Counted from the first letter of the stretch, positions 35,842 through 44,915 are shown. The stretch is DNA of 64,000 bases from Myxococcales bacterium (GCA_020632975.1 JACKEL010000001.1:434001-498000); one strand, 5' to 3'. The notes: generated from the sequence alone by a model not told the origin. Program-made: numbers and translations.

Positions 35842-37512
35842 ATGTACAGGATTTATTTTTGTCTTTTTGTCTTTCTCCTACTCAGCGGCTGCCAAGCCTT
35901 CGTTCCAGACTGGTCTGAACAGGCCAAACTCCCCGCATCGGGTGAGCGCGCCAATCTCTACCAAGCATCACCAGATGACTGGAAAGCCTCGATAGAACGA
36001 GGAAAGATGCACATGTTGGTGTATCCAGTCACCACCACAGGCTTGCTCGTCCCCTTTGGTCCACTCCAGCGCATCATCGAAGATTCCCAATATGACGGCA
36101 TCGAAAGCTTTATCTTTGGCCGTAGCTTTAGCACCATCCCCGAACTTTACGAATGGCTTGGGCTCAGTCTATTTCCAACGGATGCTCAAAACGCCCTCTC
36201 TGTCGTGCCTTTCCCCTCTGGTCAGCCCCAAGATATCCGCATGGGGGCAGGGCTTCTTGCACGAAGCGGCACCAAAGGACTCACCTTTAGTTGCGCTGCT
36301 TGCCATGCGGGCACTTTTTTTGGCGTCCCCATCCTTGGACTCAACGCTCGTCGCCCCCGTGCCAACGAGATCTTTGTCCTTGGAAAACAACTAGAGTCCG
36401 TTGGTTACCAAGGACTCACCGACTTTATTGGCAAGCTGGACGCAGGAGAAGACGCTGAACTGAAAAAGTTCCTTGAAAATCTCAAGTCTGTGGGCGTCCA
36501 AAAGCCCCTAGTGTTGGGGCTAGATACCAGCCTTGCCCAAGTGGCGCGCTCTCTCGCAAGACGAAAAGACGATCCTTATGCGACAAAAGATGATGCGCTC
36601 GCCAAGACCCCCCGCCAGATGTGGCCCGAAGACTTCGTCGCAGACAGCAAACCCATGGTTTGGTGGACCATGAAATACAAGACGCGATGGCTCGCAGATG
36701 GCTCTGTGGTCAGCGGCAATCCTGTCTTTACCAACTTTCTATGGAATGAGATCGGACGTGGGGCCGATCTTCACGAGCTTGAGACATGGTTAGACGAAAA
36801 TGCTGATGTCGTGAAAGACCTCACAGCCGCAGTTTTTGCCACCCAAGCCCCACGCTATGGGGACTTTTTTGGATGGGAGAGCATCGATCTTGCGCAAGCC
36901 AAAGCAGGCCAAAAGATCTTTCAAGAGCGATGTAGCCGATGCCACGGGACGTATGAAAAAGGTTGGGATGACCCAACCCTTTCCCAAGGTAGTCTCTCTG
37001 AACAAATGCAGACCACAAAAGTCCGATACCCCGAGCAAACCCCTGTCCATGATGTAGGGACCGACCCCCAACGTGCCCAAGGGATGGCCCACTTTGCAGA
37101 CGCACTCAACAATCTCGCCATCTCCAAAAAGATGAATACCCTCGTGGTTCCGCAAAAAGGCTACGTCCCACCGCCCCTTTCGGGCATCTTTGCACGTTAT
37201 CCCTACCTCCACAACAACTCGATCCCCAATCTCTGCGCCCTCCTCACGCCCGCCGCCCAACGCCCAACAAGCTTTTACCAAGGACCCGCAGAAAACAAAC
37301 AAACGGATATCGACCTAGAGTGCATGGGATACCCCACTGGAGACGCCATCCCCGAAGCATGGAAACAAGAAAAGTACGCCCTCTTCGATGCCACCAAGCC
37401 TGGCCTCTCCAACAAAGGACACGATGTCGGGATCTTTGCAGACGATCAAGGACGCTCCCTCCTCTCCCCAGAACAACAAAAACAACTGATCGTTTTTCTA
37501 AAAACCCTTTAA
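35842..37512 (+). CDS. Di-haem cytochrome c lipoprotein (RoxA/MauG-like)
   Basis: 556 residues. Lipobox LLSGC near residue 17. Two haem c motifs: CAACH (Cys151, Cys154, His155) and CSRCH (Cys364, Cys367, His368). The segments TMKYKTRWLADGSV and NPVFTNFLWNEIGRG between them, and YPYLHNNSIPNLCALL near residue 455, resemble the RoxA/cytochrome-c-peroxidase superfamily, in which di-haem enzymes reduce peroxide or oxygenate polymers such as rubber. Exact chemistry cannot be assigned. It probably faces the periplasm or cell surface. A TetR operon starts 36 bases downstream, but with its own promoter. Confidence 0.85.
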   Translation: MYRIYFCLFVFLLLSGCQAFVPDWSEQAKLPASGERANLYQASPDDWKASIERGKMHMLVYPVTTTGLLVPFGPLQRIIEDSQYDGIESFIFGRSFSTIPELYEWLGLSLFPTDAQNALSVVPFPSGQPQDIRMGAGLLARSGTKGLTFSCAACHAGTFFGVPILGLNARRPRANEIFVLGKQLESVGYQGLTDFIGKLDAGEDAELKKFLENLKSVGVQKPLVLGLDTSLAQVARSLARRKDDPYATKDDALAKTPRQMWPEDFVADSKPMVWWTMKYKTRWLADGSVVSGNPVFTNFLWNEIGRGADLHELETWLDENADVVKDLTAAVFATQAPRYGDFFGWESIDLAQAKAGQKIFQERCSRCHGTYEKGWDDPTLSQGSLSEQMQTTKVRYPEQTPVHDVGTDPQRAQGMAHFADALNNLAISKKMNTLVVPQKGYVPPPLSGIFARYPYLHNNSIPNLCALLTPAAQRPTSFYQGPAENKQTDIDLECMGYPTGDAIPEAWKQEKYALFDATKPGLSNKGHDVGIFADDQGRSLLSPEQQKQLIVFLKTL

Positions 37513-37547
37513 GATCAAAACACCACGATCTTTTTTTCATAAATCAC

Positions 37548-37576
37548 TTGAATAAAACGACCGGTCGTTCTATATT
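37548..37576 (+). promoter_or_regulatory. Promoter with operator in the -35/-10 spacer
   Basis: TTGAAT (37548-37553) and TATATT (37571-37576) are separated by exactly 17 bases. Inside the spacer lies AACGACCGGTCGTT (37556-37569), a perfect 14-base palindrome of TetR type. The TetR gene begins 53 bases after the -10, so this is almost certainly its autoregulated promoter. Confidence 0.85.
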
Positions 37577-37628
37577 CCATTCTATTGAAGCACCACGAAG
37601 GTGCATCGACGAAAAGGTTCGCCAAACG

Positions 37629-38219
37629 ATGAGCAAAAGCGAAGAGACACGCAGTTCAATCCTCCATCAAGCGCTCGATATCTCCAGTGAAGTGGGGCTC
37701 GAAGGCTTGAGCCTGGGCATCCTCGCCAAGCGCGTGGAGATGTCAAAAAGCGGCCTCTATGCGCACTTTTCCTCAAAAGAAAATCTCCAATGTGCTGTGC
37801 TCGACACAGCAGCTGAGCGCTTTATTGATATCGTCTTGTCACCAGCCCTCAAACAACCACGGGGTATCCCCCGACTCAAAGCCCTCTTTGAACGATGGCT
37901 CCAATGGGAAGATGACGAGTTCAGCGGTGGCTGCTTGTTTATCACAGCCGCAACAGAGTTCGACGACCGCCCAGGCCCTGTTCGCGATCGTCTGGTCGAC
38001 CACCTCCGCGATGTCCTCGATGCTATCGCACGCGCCGCCGATATCTGTAAGAAAGAAGGGCACTTTCGCTCAGACCTCGACACAGAACAGTTTCGCTACG
38101 ACTTTTGGGGAGTCCTCCTGTCCTATCAGCACTTTCGACGACTTCTACAACATCCCCAAGCCCGTGATTACGCTCACCGCGCTTTCGAGCGCTTGGTCTC
38201 ATCCGCCACACCACACTGA
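37629..38219 (+). CDS. TetR/AcrR family regulator
   Basis: 196 residues. The helix-turn-helix is GLSLGILAKRVEMSKSGLYAHFSSKENL; the C-terminal half has the motif FSGGCLFITAATEFDDRPGPVRD, typical of the TetR_C_6/YcdC-like group. It sits behind a promoter whose spacer is a perfect palindrome, indicating autorepression, and precedes an alpha/beta hydrolase gene by 52 bases, so both are probably one operon. The inducer may be the ester or lipid that the hydrolase cleaves; this is inference. Confidence 0.93.
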   Translation: MSKSEETRSSILHQALDISSEVGLEGLSLGILAKRVEMSKSGLYAHFSSKENLQCAVLDTAAERFIDIVLSPALKQPRGIPRLKALFERWLQWEDDEFSGGCLFITAATEFDDRPGPVRDRLVDHLRDVLDAIARAADICKKEGHFRSDLDTEQFRYDFWGVLLSYQHFRRLLQHPQARDYAHRAFERLVSSATPH

Positions 38220-38271
38220 TCAAACCCCTCCCACGGTTTGATCGCGTTATGCCTCGAAGGAGGATTTTTTT

Positions 38272-39279
38272 ATGACCACAAAAAGCACGACCGTTCGTTT
38301 TATAAAGACCATCTCTCCCCTGCTGTCCTCTGTGAGTCCGGGTTTGGGGGCCAATCTTCTCGAACGCCTGTTCTTGCGCACAACTCGCCGCCCAGTCCCA
38401 GAGCGAGAGCAAGAGTGGATGAAGGGTGCGGATGTTAAGGTGTTTGTGAGCAAACGAGGAGACTCTTTTCCTGTGTATGCATGGGGAACAGGACCAACGA
38501 TCTTGTTGGTGCATGGCTGGTCAGGCCGAGGAAGCCAGTTGGCGGTGTACGTGAAACCTTTGTTGGAGCGGGGTTATCGCGTGGTGACATTTGATGCGCC
38601 AGGACACGGCAAAGCAGAAGGAACGCAGTCTGCCCTACCTGAATTGGCCGAAGCCTTGGAGTTGGTGGCGCGCCAAGAACGGGATATCCATGGTGTGATC
38701 GCCCACTCGTTGGGGACAGCAGCGGTGACTTTTGCTCTTTCGCGTGGGCTTTCCATCCAGCGCGCGGTGTACATCGCTCCCCCCGATAATCCGGGTACTT
38801 ACTTGTATCGTGCAGGGCGCTTTTTGGGTTTTCATGACAAAGTGATTGAGCGCGCCCGCCTACGTATCGAGCAGCGCTTTCAGATCGCATTTGAAGCGCT
38901 CCACAGTGCGCGCCTCGCGCGATCTTTGGAGCTCCCTTTGTTGATCTTCCATGACCCCGAAGATCGGGATGTTTCTTACAAAGAAGGTCAGCAACTCGCT
39001 GCATCTTGGCCCAATGCTCACCTGCAAACCGTGGAAGGTTTGGGACATCATCGAATCGTCCGTGCCCCCGAAGTCATGGGGCAAGCCTTGCGTTTTATCC
39101 ATGAAGGTGTCCTCGCATCTCCTACATCTTCCGAGGATATCTCCACACAAACGCAGCCACACGAACAACACCCACACGCACCCGAAAAAGAATCCATCTC
39201 TTCCGCATCAGCGCGCAACCAGCGGTCAGAACAGGGATTCCAAGGCACGGGGCTTGACGCCGGACACACAGTCGCTTAG
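38272..39279 (+). CDS. Alpha/beta hydrolase
   Basis: 335 residues, ATG 38272 with GAAGGAGG upstream. The oxyanion strand is ILLVHGWSGRGSQL, the nucleophile elbow AHSLGTAA (Ser in A-H-S-L-G), the acid lies in HDPEDRDV, and the base in EGLGHHRIV. DAPGHGKAEG is the usual strand 4 motif. The N-terminal 50 residues are a basic, partly hydrophobic lead; the last 45 are a low-complexity His/Ser/Gln tail, longer than usual. Substrate is unknown; an esterase or lipase is likely. Co-transcribed with the TetR gene. Confidence 0.9.
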   Translation: MTTKSTTVRFIKTISPLLSSVSPGLGANLLERLFLRTTRRPVPEREQEWMKGADVKVFVSKRGDSFPVYAWGTGPTILLVHGWSGRGSQLAVYVKPLLERGYRVVTFDAPGHGKAEGTQSALPELAEALELVARQERDIHGVIAHSLGTAAVTFALSRGLSIQRAVYIAPPDNPGTYLYRAGRFLGFHDKVIERARLRIEQRFQIAFEALHSARLARSLELPLLIFHDPEDRDVSYKEGQQLAASWPNAHLQTVEGLGHHRIVRAPEVMGQALRFIHEGVLASPTSSEDISTQTQPHEQHPHAPEKESISSASARNQRSEQGFQGTGLDAGHTVA

Positions 39280-39360
39280 GTAGAGAGGCCGAAGTTCACC
39301 AACCTAGTCCTTCGCCTTGTTTTGGAGGGAGGACCCAAGCGATGCAAGGAGCGGCCATCC

Positions 39361-40743
39361 ATGAGCGAATTCCGAATTGAGCGAGACAGTATGGGAGAGT
39401 TGAAAGTCCCTGTTGATGCGCTTTACGGTGCACAGACCCAACGTGCGGTCGACAACTTCCCGATCAGTGGCCTTCCCATCCCCCGCGCGATGATCAAGGC
39501 CCTGGGCCTGATTAAAGCAACCGCAGCCCAAGTCAACCTCGATCTTGGCCTTCTTTCCGCAGAGTTGGCGTCAGTGATCGTAGAGTCTTCCAAAGAAGTC
39601 GCTGAAGGAAAACACGACAAACACTTCCCCATCGACATCTTCCAAACAGGCTCAGGCACCAGCAGCAACATGAACGCCAACGAGGTGATCGCTCACATCG
39701 CCAGTAGCAAAAGCGGCCAAAAGGTCCATCCCAACGACCATGTCAACATGGGACAAAGCAGCAACGACGTTATCCCCACAGCGATCCACGTCAGCGCAGC
39801 CCTCGAAACCACCGAGCTTTTGCTTCCTTCGCTCAAGTACCTCTTGGACGCACTCGAAAGCAAAGCCGCGACCCTCACCAGCGTCGTGAAAACGGGCCGA
39901 ACGCACCTGATGGACGCGATGCCTGTGACCCTCGCCCAAGAACTCGGCGGTTGGGCCTCGCAGATCAAACACGGTATCGAGCGCCTTCAATCGTCCCTTC
40001 CTCGCGTGCAAGAACTCGCACAAGGCGGAACTGCGGTAGGAACAGGCATCAATGCCCACCCTGAGTTTAGCGCGCGCTTTGCTGCAAAACTCGCGGAGAA
40101 CACAGGCGTTGCTTTTGTTCCCAGCCCCAACTTTTTCGAAAGCCTCAGCGCACAAGACGCAGCCGTCGAACTTAGCGGACAACTTCGCGTCGTTGCTGTC
40201 AGCTTGATGAAGATCGCCAATGACTTGCGCTGGATGAACAGTGGTCCTCTTACAGGTCTTGCAGAGATTATCTTACCCGCACTTCAGCCTGGTTCTTCGA
40301 TCATGCCTGGGAAGATCAACCCTGTGATCCCCGAAGCCACCGCGATGGTTTGCGCCCAAGTCATTGGGAATGACACCACCATCACCATCGCTGGCCAGTC
40401 TGGAAACTTCCAGCTCAACGTGATGCTCCCCGTGATCGCTCACAACTTGCTCCAAAGCATCGAACTGTTGAGCAACACCGCACGCGTCCTTGCAGACAAA
40501 GCCATCAACGGCTTCACGGTCAACGAAGATGTCCTCAAAAGCCAGCTCTCGCGCAATCCTATCCTTGTGACCGCACTCAATGCAGTGATCGGCTACGAGC
40601 AAGGTGCCAAGATCGCGAAGGCTGCTTATGCCCAAGGTCGCTCGATCAAAGAAGTCGCTCTTGAGATGACCGACCTCACGAGCGAAGACCTCGACCGTCT
40701 CCTCGATCCCCTCGCCCTCACCAAAGGCGGTATCCAAGAATAA
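39361..40743 (+). CDS. fumC: Fumarate hydratase, class II
   Basis: 460 residues, the normal size for the homotetrameric iron-independent fumarase of the TCA cycle. Signature GSSIMPGKINP is present, as are the substrate-site segments GSGTSSNMNANEV, NMGQSSNDVIPTA and KTGRTHLMDAMP. ATG 39361 follows AAGGAGCGG. It stands alone, with 81 bases upstream and a 222-base gap downstream (40744-40965) in which no gene was seen. Confidence 0.98.
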   Translation: MSEFRIERDSMGELKVPVDALYGAQTQRAVDNFPISGLPIPRAMIKALGLIKATAAQVNLDLGLLSAELASVIVESSKEVAEGKHDKHFPIDIFQTGSGTSSNMNANEVIAHIASSKSGQKVHPNDHVNMGQSSNDVIPTAIHVSAALETTELLLPSLKYLLDALESKAATLTSVVKTGRTHLMDAMPVTLAQELGGWASQIKHGIERLQSSLPRVQELAQGGTAVGTGINAHPEFSARFAAKLAENTGVAFVPSPNFFESLSAQDAAVELSGQLRVVAVSLMKIANDLRWMNSGPLTGLAEIILPALQPGSSIMPGKINPVIPEATAMVCAQVIGNDTTITIAGQSGNFQLNVMLPVIAHNLLQSIELLSNTARVLADKAINGFTVNEDVLKSQLSRNPILVTALNAVIGYEQGAKIAKAAYAQGRSIKEVALEMTDLTSEDLDRLLDPLALTKGGIQE

Positions 40744-40965
40744 TCCCCCCTTTTCTCCCCCATCTTTACTCGGCTCAGACATCTCCATCTCTCCCAACTC
40801 TCCGTCCTTTTCTCTGCCAATATCGACAAAAAGACCGCATACACAAATAGGCAAAAAAACGAGAGGAACGGACTAACACTGCGACCCCTCAAAGCTATAG
40901 ATTTTCTCAAAGAAAGCGAAAGGTAGCGAATACCTGCCGCGAATCCGAAGAAAGCGAGAAGTTCT

Positions 40966-42510
40966 ATGGCAAAAGATCCGAAGCCAAGCAAAGAAACCAC
41001 ACAACCAAGCTCCCAAGTTCGCGGAGATGGCCAGCCCCAAGCGCACCGCGTGACCTCCCCCCTGGCAAGTCAAAGCCTCGATCCCATCGAGAAAAATATC
41101 CATACAACAACACAAGATACACTCATTCTTTTCCTTGTGTCCGCAGCAACAATGCTTGTTATGGTGGTCTTTACTGTGCCTCTAACGACACTTGAGTCCA
41201 CCGCAAAGGCCCTTGATGCGGGGCTTGGAGCGAGGGCATGGCTTTTGAGTGCAATGCCCTTAGGCGCAGCGAGCGGCCTGTTGGGTTCCAGTACCCTAGG
41301 AGATCGCTGGGGACGGCGCATGATTTTTCTTTGGGGCCTTGTGATCTTGACGGTTTCTTCGGCCATTGCAGCGATATCACCATCAAGCCTTGTCTTCATT
41401 TTTGCAAGGATAGCGCAAGGTTTGGGGGGAGCTGCTGTCTTTTCGTGTGGCCTAGGACTTCTTGCCCAGACATTTTCTGAGGGCCGCGCACGAACCAAAG
41501 CTACAGCAGTTTGGGCAGCAGCCCTTGGAGCAGGCGTGGCGGTGGGACCGATCTTCGCTGCGATCGCGACGAAGCTGGGTGGCTGGGCATGGGCTCACGG
41601 AGGATGCGCGCTTGTTGCTGTCGCCCTCTTTTTGGGCTCGCGCTTGACGCTGACGAAGGAAGAAACCGTAAGAGGCGGGCGTGTGGACTGGTTGGGCGCG
41701 GTATTTTTTATGGTGAGCCTCGCGTTGATGATGTCAGGCTTAGCAGAACTCCGCCTTGGTTGGGATCGTCCCTCCGTAGTGCTCCTTCTTGGCGGTGGCG
41801 CCGCATTGTTGGGCGTATTCTTCTCTGTCGAGTCACGACAACGCGAGCCTATGTTGGAACTTTCCTTGTTTCGAAACGCCGAGTTTACAGGAGCGACCAT
41901 CGCAGCCTTCACTTCGGGCGCAGGGATCTTAGCTTTGATGACATTGGTCCCGATGTTTCTTTCCCAAGCGATGGGCATACAAGCACTTTCAGCAGCCTTT
42001 GTTCTTTGTTTTTGGTCTGCAACGAGTATCCCAGCAGCGCTAGCAGCGCGTTGGTTGCCAGACGAGCTATCACCGCGAGTGCTGCTTGTGGGTGGGCTGG
42101 TGTCTTGTGCGGGAGCGCAGTTGTTGCTGCTTGGCCCAAGTGCAGACAGTACCCCCTTGCGCTTTGTACCCGGGCTTTTGGTGGCGGGGATCGCAAATGG
42201 GTTGTTGAATGCGGCTCTTGGGCGTCAGGCTGTGGCAACGGTGCCGCAAGAACACGCAGCCTTGGGAAGCGGTGTCAACAACACCGCTCGCTACTTTGGC
42301 TCGGCCATAGGCATTACGCTTGGGGTGATCTTGCTCGCCCATGGGAAAGAAACAGGCGGACAAGACGGCCTGTTTCTCGCATGGGGTCAGGTCGTGATGA
42401 TTACTACGGGATTTTCGATCTTGGGGGCCCTGGGTGTGGCTGCCGCAAAGCATCCTCAAAGGGAAACCGCCCACCCCAACAACCCCAGCGAAGCCCAAAG
42501 CGCATTGTAG
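40966..42510 (+). CDS. MFS drug efflux transporter, DHA2-like
   Basis: 514 residues. After a polar N-terminal tail of about 45 residues come many transmembrane helices, in line with the 14-helix DHA2 group. Motif A between helices 2 and 3 reads LGDRWGRRMIF, and the motif C region reads AALGAGVAVGPIFAA. It should export drugs or metabolites with proton antiport. GAGAAG upstream is a weak ribosome site. The gene is followed at about 140 bases by the IS605-type element. Confidence 0.9.
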   Translation: MAKDPKPSKETTQPSSQVRGDGQPQAHRVTSPLASQSLDPIEKNIHTTTQDTLILFLVSAATMLVMVVFTVPLTTLESTAKALDAGLGARAWLLSAMPLGAASGLLGSSTLGDRWGRRMIFLWGLVILTVSSAIAAISPSSLVFIFARIAQGLGGAAVFSCGLGLLAQTFSEGRARTKATAVWAAALGAGVAVGPIFAAIATKLGGWAWAHGGCALVAVALFLGSRLTLTKEETVRGGRVDWLGAVFFMVSLALMMSGLAELRLGWDRPSVVLLLGGGAALLGVFFSVESRQREPMLELSLFRNAEFTGATIAAFTSGAGILALMTLVPMFLSQAMGIQALSAAFVLCFWSATSIPAALAARWLPDELSPRVLLVGGLVSCAGAQLLLLGPSADSTPLRFVPGLLVAGIANGLLNAALGRQAVATVPQEHAALGSGVNNTARYFGSAIGITLGVILLAHGKETGGQDGLFLAWGQVVMITTGFSILGALGVAAAKHPQRETAHPNNPSEAQSAL

Positions 42511-42831
42511 AGCAAGACCTCCCCAACGCCTCTCCTCGCTCTCCTCACCCTTCCAAAGATAGAATCCCAAAAGAATCCAACCTTTGCAGGTGCTCCGCCC
42601 CTTCTATGACAGAAGGATATAACAGCGCAAGACGACCAAAAGAAGTCTCACGCTTCATAAGCCACGGGGTTTTAACTCCAGTGGTAAGCCGTTGCTGCTT
42701 CTGCTTCTTCTGAAAAAAGCGGTTGCATTTTGCTAAACTTTTGTGTAGTCTTGGAGAGATTTTTTCGATCGTCTTGGTTTGTTCAGGACGACCCCTTCCA
42801 AAAACGACTTTGTTTGCGACGAGGCGCAGAG

Positions 42832-44109
42832 ATGATCCTCACATGGACAACCCCTGCCACACAAGACAGAGACGTACTCGATGCCCTCAATCGCGCCAGT
42901 GCCGAAGTGTACAACCGTGTCCTCGTCCGTCATTGGCGCTTTTATCGCAAACACGGCGTCTGGATGTCCACCTCCAAAGCCGAGCGCGTCGATGATGCGC
43001 TCGGCTCCGTTGATTCCATCCTTCACTCCCACAGTATCGACGCCGCCCAACAAGGTTTCTACAAGGCCATCAAAACCGCACGAGAACTTCGCAAACAAGA
43101 CCCTGACGCTCGTTTCCCTCACAAGCGCAAGCGTTTTCGCAGCACCCTCTTCAAATCCAGCCAAATCAAACGCGATGCCCACCAAGTCCGCCTTGCCCTC
43201 GCCAACAGACAATACCTGTTTGTCACCTTGCCCACAATGCTTGCACGGCAAGAGAAGGCAGAGATCAAAGAAGCACGCTTAGTGTACAATCGTCAGTCTT
43301 GTTCGTATGAATGGAATCTTGTGGTCGAGGATGGCCTCGAAGCACCCGTTATCGAAGAAGGTGGTGTCATGGGTGTGGACTTGGGGGAGATTCATCCCGC
43401 CGTTTGTGCCACACCTCACAGCGCCGCGATCATCAGTTGCCGCGAACTCCGAAGCACCGTCCAACACAGAAACAAATGCCTCGCCGAGATCCAATCCAAG
43501 ATGTCCAAGTGCAAGAGGCATTCGGCAAAATGGCACAAGTATAGGAGAGCCAAAGTCAAACACAGAGCACGGTGGGAATCCAAAGTCCGCGATCTCGAAC
43601 ACAAGATCAGCCGCGATGTGGTGAAAGAGGCGGTCAGGCAAGGTGTCAGTACGATTGTGCTTGGCGATGTAAGAAACATCGGAGACGGCAAGCGACTGAA
43701 CGCGAAAAGCCAGCAAAAAGTCAGCCAATGGTCACACGGACGGATACGGTCGTACATCACGTACAAAGCAGCACGATATGGTATCGTGCTGGTGTTGGTG
43801 AGTGAAGCCTACACCAGCCAAACTTGCCCGAAGTGTGGGCAGAAACATAAACCCAAGGGGCGGGTGTACCGTTGTACAAACGAAGCCTGCGGGTTTGTGG
43901 GACATCGGGATGTGGTGGGAGCCTCGAACATCTGGTCAAAGCACAGCCACAACCAAGTCGGCGGGATGTACCCGCCATCTGTTCGTGTCCTTCACCCCTT
44001 CGATTGTCGAAAAACAAAATCGACAAACACAAAAGTATCTGGCGTTTGTGCCAGTAGTACTCCCTGTGAGCGGAGTCACGTTGCTTGGAAGCAATTGCCT
44101 CTCTTTTGA
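42832..44109 (+). CDS. tnpB: TnpB-family RNA-guided endonuclease (OrfB, IS605 family)
   Basis: 425 residues from ATG 42832 (GAGG seven bases upstream); an open frame extends to 42730 but lacks family sequence. TnpB proteins are RNA-guided DNA nucleases that help IS605 elements persist. The RuvC-I Asp is in MGVDLGEIHP (Asp183), and RuvC-III Asp360 is in GHRDVVGASNI. The zinc ribbon uses Cys332, Cys335, Cys348 and Cys353. At RuvC-II the usual Glu of the I-V-I-E-D motif is replaced: the sequence is IVLGDVRNI (Gly278-Asp279). Some TnpB groups relocate this Glu, so activity is not excluded. Length is ordinary for the family. Confidence 0.9.
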   Translation: MILTWTTPATQDRDVLDALNRASAEVYNRVLVRHWRFYRKHGVWMSTSKAERVDDALGSVDSILHSHSIDAAQQGFYKAIKTARELRKQDPDARFPHKRKRFRSTLFKSSQIKRDAHQVRLALANRQYLFVTLPTMLARQEKAEIKEARLVYNRQSCSYEWNLVVEDGLEAPVIEEGGVMGVDLGEIHPAVCATPHSAAIISCRELRSTVQHRNKCLAEIQSKMSKCKRHSAKWHKYRRAKVKHRARWESKVRDLEHKISRDVVKEAVRQGVSTIVLGDVRNIGDGKRLNAKSQQKVSQWSHGRIRSYITYKAARYGIVLVLVSEAYTSQTCPKCGQKHKPKGRVYRCTNEACGFVGHRDVVGASNIWSKHSHNQVGGMYPPSVRVLHPFDCRKTKSTNTKVSGVCASSTPCERSHVAWKQLPLF

Positions 44110-44156
44110 GGCTCCCTAACCCAAGAAGCCATGGGATTCATCCCGTGGAGTCTCAC
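43900..44156 (+). ncRNA. Possible omega RNA overlapping tnpB 3' end
   Basis: In known IS605 systems the guide (omega) RNA spans the end of tnpB and the right end of the element, with its guide read from the flank just past the border. Here the 3' coding end and the hairpin at 44129-44148 are in the right place. The predicted guide would begin at 44157. The 5' boundary is a guess, and expression is not shown by sequence. Confidence 0.3.
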
Positions 44157-44486
44157 AAGTTATGACAAAGGCTTCGCCTAAAGTTGCCCATCAAATGAGC
44201 CAAGCCGCAGAAGCGGCAAAGACAAACAACAAAGGGCAACAACCAACAAACAGAGATGTTTTGTGGACTTTTGGTGAAAAAGTAGCGTTATCCCCCCCTC
44301 ACCTCGCAAGAAAATCTCTTTGTCAAGCCAACCAATGGGCACACAACTGCCCAAGTATACGCCCAAGACCTCTATCAGAGGGGCCTCTATTGACCTTTCA
44401 CCTTGCTCCTGTTAGAGAGCACGGTTCAATTATTTTAAGCTTTTGTGGGGAATTTTTCCCCGCACACAAGCAAGGAGATGGAAACT
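44157..44486. other. Gap downstream of the IS element
   Basis: About 330 bases with no accepted gene. A frame at 44162-44503 has no domain and uses Ser/Pro/Gln-rich sequence. The right part carries a promoter for the next gene. TGGGCA and TGCCCA at 44336-44353 form a 6-bp inverted repeat of unknown meaning. Confidence 0.5.
44377..44418 (+). promoter_or_regulatory. Candidate promoter of the small membrane protein gene
   Basis: TTGACC (44390-44395) and TAGAGA (44413-44418) are spaced by 17 bases, about 70 bases before the start codon. AGAGGGGCCTCT (44377-44388), an inverted repeat with 5-bp arms, abuts the -35 and could be an operator. Confidence 0.4.
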
Positions 44487-44915
44487 ATGGGATTGATTAC
44501 TAGTTTGTGGCTCGCCCTGTTGGGTGTTCTCGGTGCCTCTCAGTTGATTATCGCCAAAAAACCCGATGCCAAGGAACTTATCGCCAAGATGGCTCCTTAC
44601 CAAGGTTGGTTTGGCGCATCTTCCGCCATCTGGGGCGCTTGGATTATCGTCAGCGCGATCCTCAACATCAACTGGCTGTCTTTGGGCCTCAAAGTCACGA
44701 TTTGGTGGGCAACTTACTTGGGTATGGGCGTTGTGTTGCTCGGCCTTGGCTTGTTGTTTGGTGTTGGCGTCCTCAAGACCTTCACAACCAACGAAGAAGC
44801 ACACGCACGACTCGATCAAACCGTCGCAAAACTCGCTCCCAAACAAGGAATCCTCGGGATTATCTCGATTGGTTTGGGTGTGTGGGGCTTGATCGCGAAC
44901 TTTATCCTTCGCTAA
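44487..44915 (+). CDS. Small multi-pass membrane protein
   Basis: 142 residues from ATG 44487, nine bases after AAGGAG. Four hydrophobic segments (about 1-20, 40-60, 70-95 and 120-141) flank two similar polar loops, DAKELIAKMAPYQG and ARLDQTVAKLAPKQG. The two halves therefore look like an internal duplication: each has a K-(M/L)-AP-x-QG motif followed by (W/I)-(F/L)-G and a helix. No family is recognised. It is a plausible real gene by composition and ribosome site. Confidence 0.75.
   Translation: MGLITSLWLALLGVLGASQLIIAKKPDAKELIAKMAPYQGWFGASSAIWGAWIIVSAILNINWLSLGLKVTIWWATYLGMGVVLLGLGLLFGVGVLKTFTTNEEAHARLDQTVAKLAPKQGILGIISIGLGVWGLIANFILR

Larger units (their letters stand above)
42652..44156 (+). 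mobile_element. IS200/IS605-type element with tnpB only (IS1341-like)
   Basis: The element carries tnpB but no Y1 transposase tnpA, so it would need one in trans. Left end: an imperfect hairpin at 42662-42684 (CCAC arm pairing with GTGG, internal GG/CC). Right end: CCATGGGAT (44129-44137) pairs with ATCCCGTGG (44140-44148) over a TC loop with one G-T pair. AGTCTCAC occurs just outside the left end (42644-42651) and at the right end (44149-44156). IS605 elements insert 3' of a short motif that resembles the right cleavage site, so these two copies set the proposed borders. Confidence 0.7.

Noticed and set aside
41511..42713. A 400-codon frame inside the MFS gene
   Set aside because: Overlaps the transporter in another frame; Arg/Ser/Gly-rich with no recognisable domain.
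44162..44503. A 113-codon frame after the IS element, and a VYAQDL-like string near 44350
   Set aside because: No domain; the string faintly recalls alpha/beta hydrolases but is too short and lacks surrounding similarity.
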